A stretch of DNA of 6,737 nt, taken from the NCBI GenBank assembly GCA_003133425.1, contig PKXI01000404.1, forward strand, positions 1 to 6,737. Reading direction: 5' to 3'. The number at the start of each line of letters is the position of its first letter. Within the stretch, counting starts at the first letter, position 1. Source of the DNA: Acidobacteriaceae bacterium. GTDB lineage: Bacteria; Acidobacteriota; Terriglobia; Terriglobales; Acidobacteriaceae. This document shows positions 5,735 to 6,737 of this stretch, piece by piece. Made by a program: the position numbers and the translations under genes. Under the pieces are notes generated by a model that was not told the DNA's origin, did no database searches, and worked only from the letters and a program-made list of their open reading frames with translations.

Positions 5735-6325
5735 ATGATCGCTCATCTGCGCGGCAAGCTCATTTTCAAGCAGCCCGGCCAAGCTATTGTTGAGGCGGCC
5801 GGGGTCGGCTACGACGTTGCTATCTCTGTGCCTACCTTTACGGCGTTGCCCTCGGTCGGCGCGGAAGCCGCGCTGCACATCCACACCCAGGTCAGCGAGG
5901 ATCAGATCGCCCTTTTCGGCTTTCTCGAACGCGAAGAGAAGCGTCTCTTTGAGCGGTTGATCACGGTGAGCGGAGTTGGCCCCAAGCTGGCAATCAAAAT
6001 GTTGAGCGGCCTCAACCCCGAGCGCACAGTGCAGGCAATCCGCGGCCAGGACCACGCGCAACTGACGCGCATTCCCGGCGTGGGCAAGAAGCTGGCCGAG
6101 CGCCTGGTTGTCGAACTAAAAGACAAGCTGGACGACTTTGCGGTTGCGCCGGTGCAATCGTCCGTGCGCGGACCTGCCGCTGAAGATGTACTTTCTGCGC
6201 TGGCCAACCTGGGCTACCAGCGACCCGCAGCGGAGAAGGCAATCGAACAGGCCATCGCCAAGGAGAAAGATCTCGAGGCCGATTTCGATAGGCTTTTCCG
6301 TGGCGCGCTGAAGGTGATTCGATAG
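5735..6325 (+). CDS. ruvA: Holliday junction branch migration complex subunit RuvA
   Basis: RuvA binds four-way DNA junctions as a tetramer and loads the RuvB motor during recombination repair. The product is 196 residues, close to the usual 190-205. Domain I (about 1-64) is the OB fold, beginning MIAHLRGKL and ending SEDQIALFGF. Domain II holds two helix-hairpin-helix motifs, ITVSGVGPKLAIKML (76-90) and TRIPGVGKKLAERLV (111-125). The flexible linker is about 133-148, and domain III (about 149-196, EDVLSALANLGYQ) is the RuvB-binding part. The start ATG is 6 bp after the kbl stop, with only a weak AGGG before it, suggesting translational coupling. The usual partners ruvB and ruvC are not adjacent in the visible sequence. 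Confidence 0.96.
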   Translation: MIAHLRGKLIFKQPGQAIVEAAGVGYDVAISVPTFTALPSVGAEAALHIHTQVSEDQIALFGFLEREEKRLFERLITVSGVGPKLAIKMLSGLNPERTVQAIRGQDHAQLTRIPGVGKKLAERLVVELKDKLDDFAVAPVQSSVRGPAAEDVLSALANLGYQRPAAEKAIEQAIAKEKDLEADFDRLFRGALKVIR

Positions 6326-6337
6326 ACTGTCCTTGTT

Positions 6338-6737
6338 ATGCCTCGCGCCGAAAAACCCGTACCCGCCGTAGCTGTCCCGTACTTCCGCCCCGAAGCCCTC
6401 ACCTTTCTACGTAACCTGGCCCGCAACAACGACCGCGAATGGTTCGCGCCGCGCAAGCCCATCTTCGAAGCGGAGCTGAAGGAACCAATGCTGGCCGTCA
6501 TCCGCAAAGTGACGGACGCGATGATGGACTTTGCGCCAGCATTCGTGCGGCCTGCAGAGAAGTGCCTCTTCCGCATCTACCGCGATACACGCTTCAGCGC
6601 CAACAAGCTGCCGTACAAAACGCACGTGGCCGCATGGTGGTCGCACCAGGGGCTGGAAAAGACATCGGGCGCCGGCTACTACTTCCACGTCAGCGCGAAG
6701 GAAGTGATCATCGCCGCCGGGGCTTACATGCCGGAGA
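6338..6737 (+). CDS. DUF2461 family protein, 3'-truncated by window edge
   Basis: The 133 visible residues start at the ATG at 6338, 12 bp after the ruvA stop; the frame runs off the right edge. FLRNLARNNDREWF (23-36) and RIYRDTRFSANKLPYKTH (79-96) match the signature of the DUF2461 family (also called the TIGR02453 family), whose members are about 210-240 residues, so roughly 40% is missing. The biochemical function of the family is not established to my knowledge. The first 14 residues (MPRAEKPVPAVAVP) are a Pro/Ala-rich extension before the conserved domain. No clear Shine-Dalgarno sequence precedes the start. The short spacing and same strand suggest co-transcription with kbl and ruvA. 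Confidence 0.87.
   Translation, partial: MPRAEKPVPAVAVPYFRPEALTFLRNLARNNDREWFAPRKPIFEAELKEPMLAVIRKVTDAMMDFAPAFVRPAEKCLFRIYRDTRFSANKLPYKTHVAAWWSHQGLEKTSGAGYYFHVSAKEVIIAAGAYMPE

Overview
The window is a GC-rich, gene-dense stretch of bacterial chromosome. Its Ig-like secreted protein, with an acidobacterial-style C-terminal tail, and its long interspersed intergenic repeat point to the Acidobacteriota (Terriglobia-like). That placement is an inference from protein style, not a database result. There is no RNA gene, CRISPR array, insertion sequence or phage gene.

Layout: (1) positions 1-749, plus strand: the C-terminal three quarters of L-threonine 3-dehydrogenase (tdh), cut by the window edge. 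(2) 750-1240: a 491-bp gap with no convincing gene, lying between two convergent genes. It contains an imperfect inverted repeat of about 140 bp, a stretch of small hairpins, and three copies of an 18-bp motif spaced 32-33 bp apart. (3) 1241-4242, minus strand: a secreted or envelope Ig-like protein, then, after a 29-bp gap, a fused PabB-PabC enzyme for p-aminobenzoate synthesis (folate pathway). (4) 4243-4513: a divergent promoter region with a perfect 16-bp palindrome just downstream of a good -10 box. (5) 4514-6737, plus strand: glycine C-acetyltransferase (kbl), ruvA and a DUF2461 protein (cut by the right edge), separated by only 6 and 12 bp and so probably one transcript.

How the genes relate: Tdh oxidises threonine to 2-amino-3-ketobutyrate, and Kbl cleaves that with CoA to glycine and acetyl-CoA. 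The two steps of this pathway flank an oppositely oriented pabBC/Ig-like block, which looks like an interrupted tdh-kbl neighbourhood. PabBC makes the folate precursor; glycine also feeds one-carbon metabolism, but the sequence shows no direct regulatory link. RuvA (Holliday junction recognition) and DUF2461 seem to ride on the kbl transcript.

I found no convincing undescribed multi-gene system. The least explained DNA is the tdh-pabBC intergenic region, especially the 32-33-bp-period triplet at 1104-1186. The next is the palindrome ahead of the Ig-like gene.
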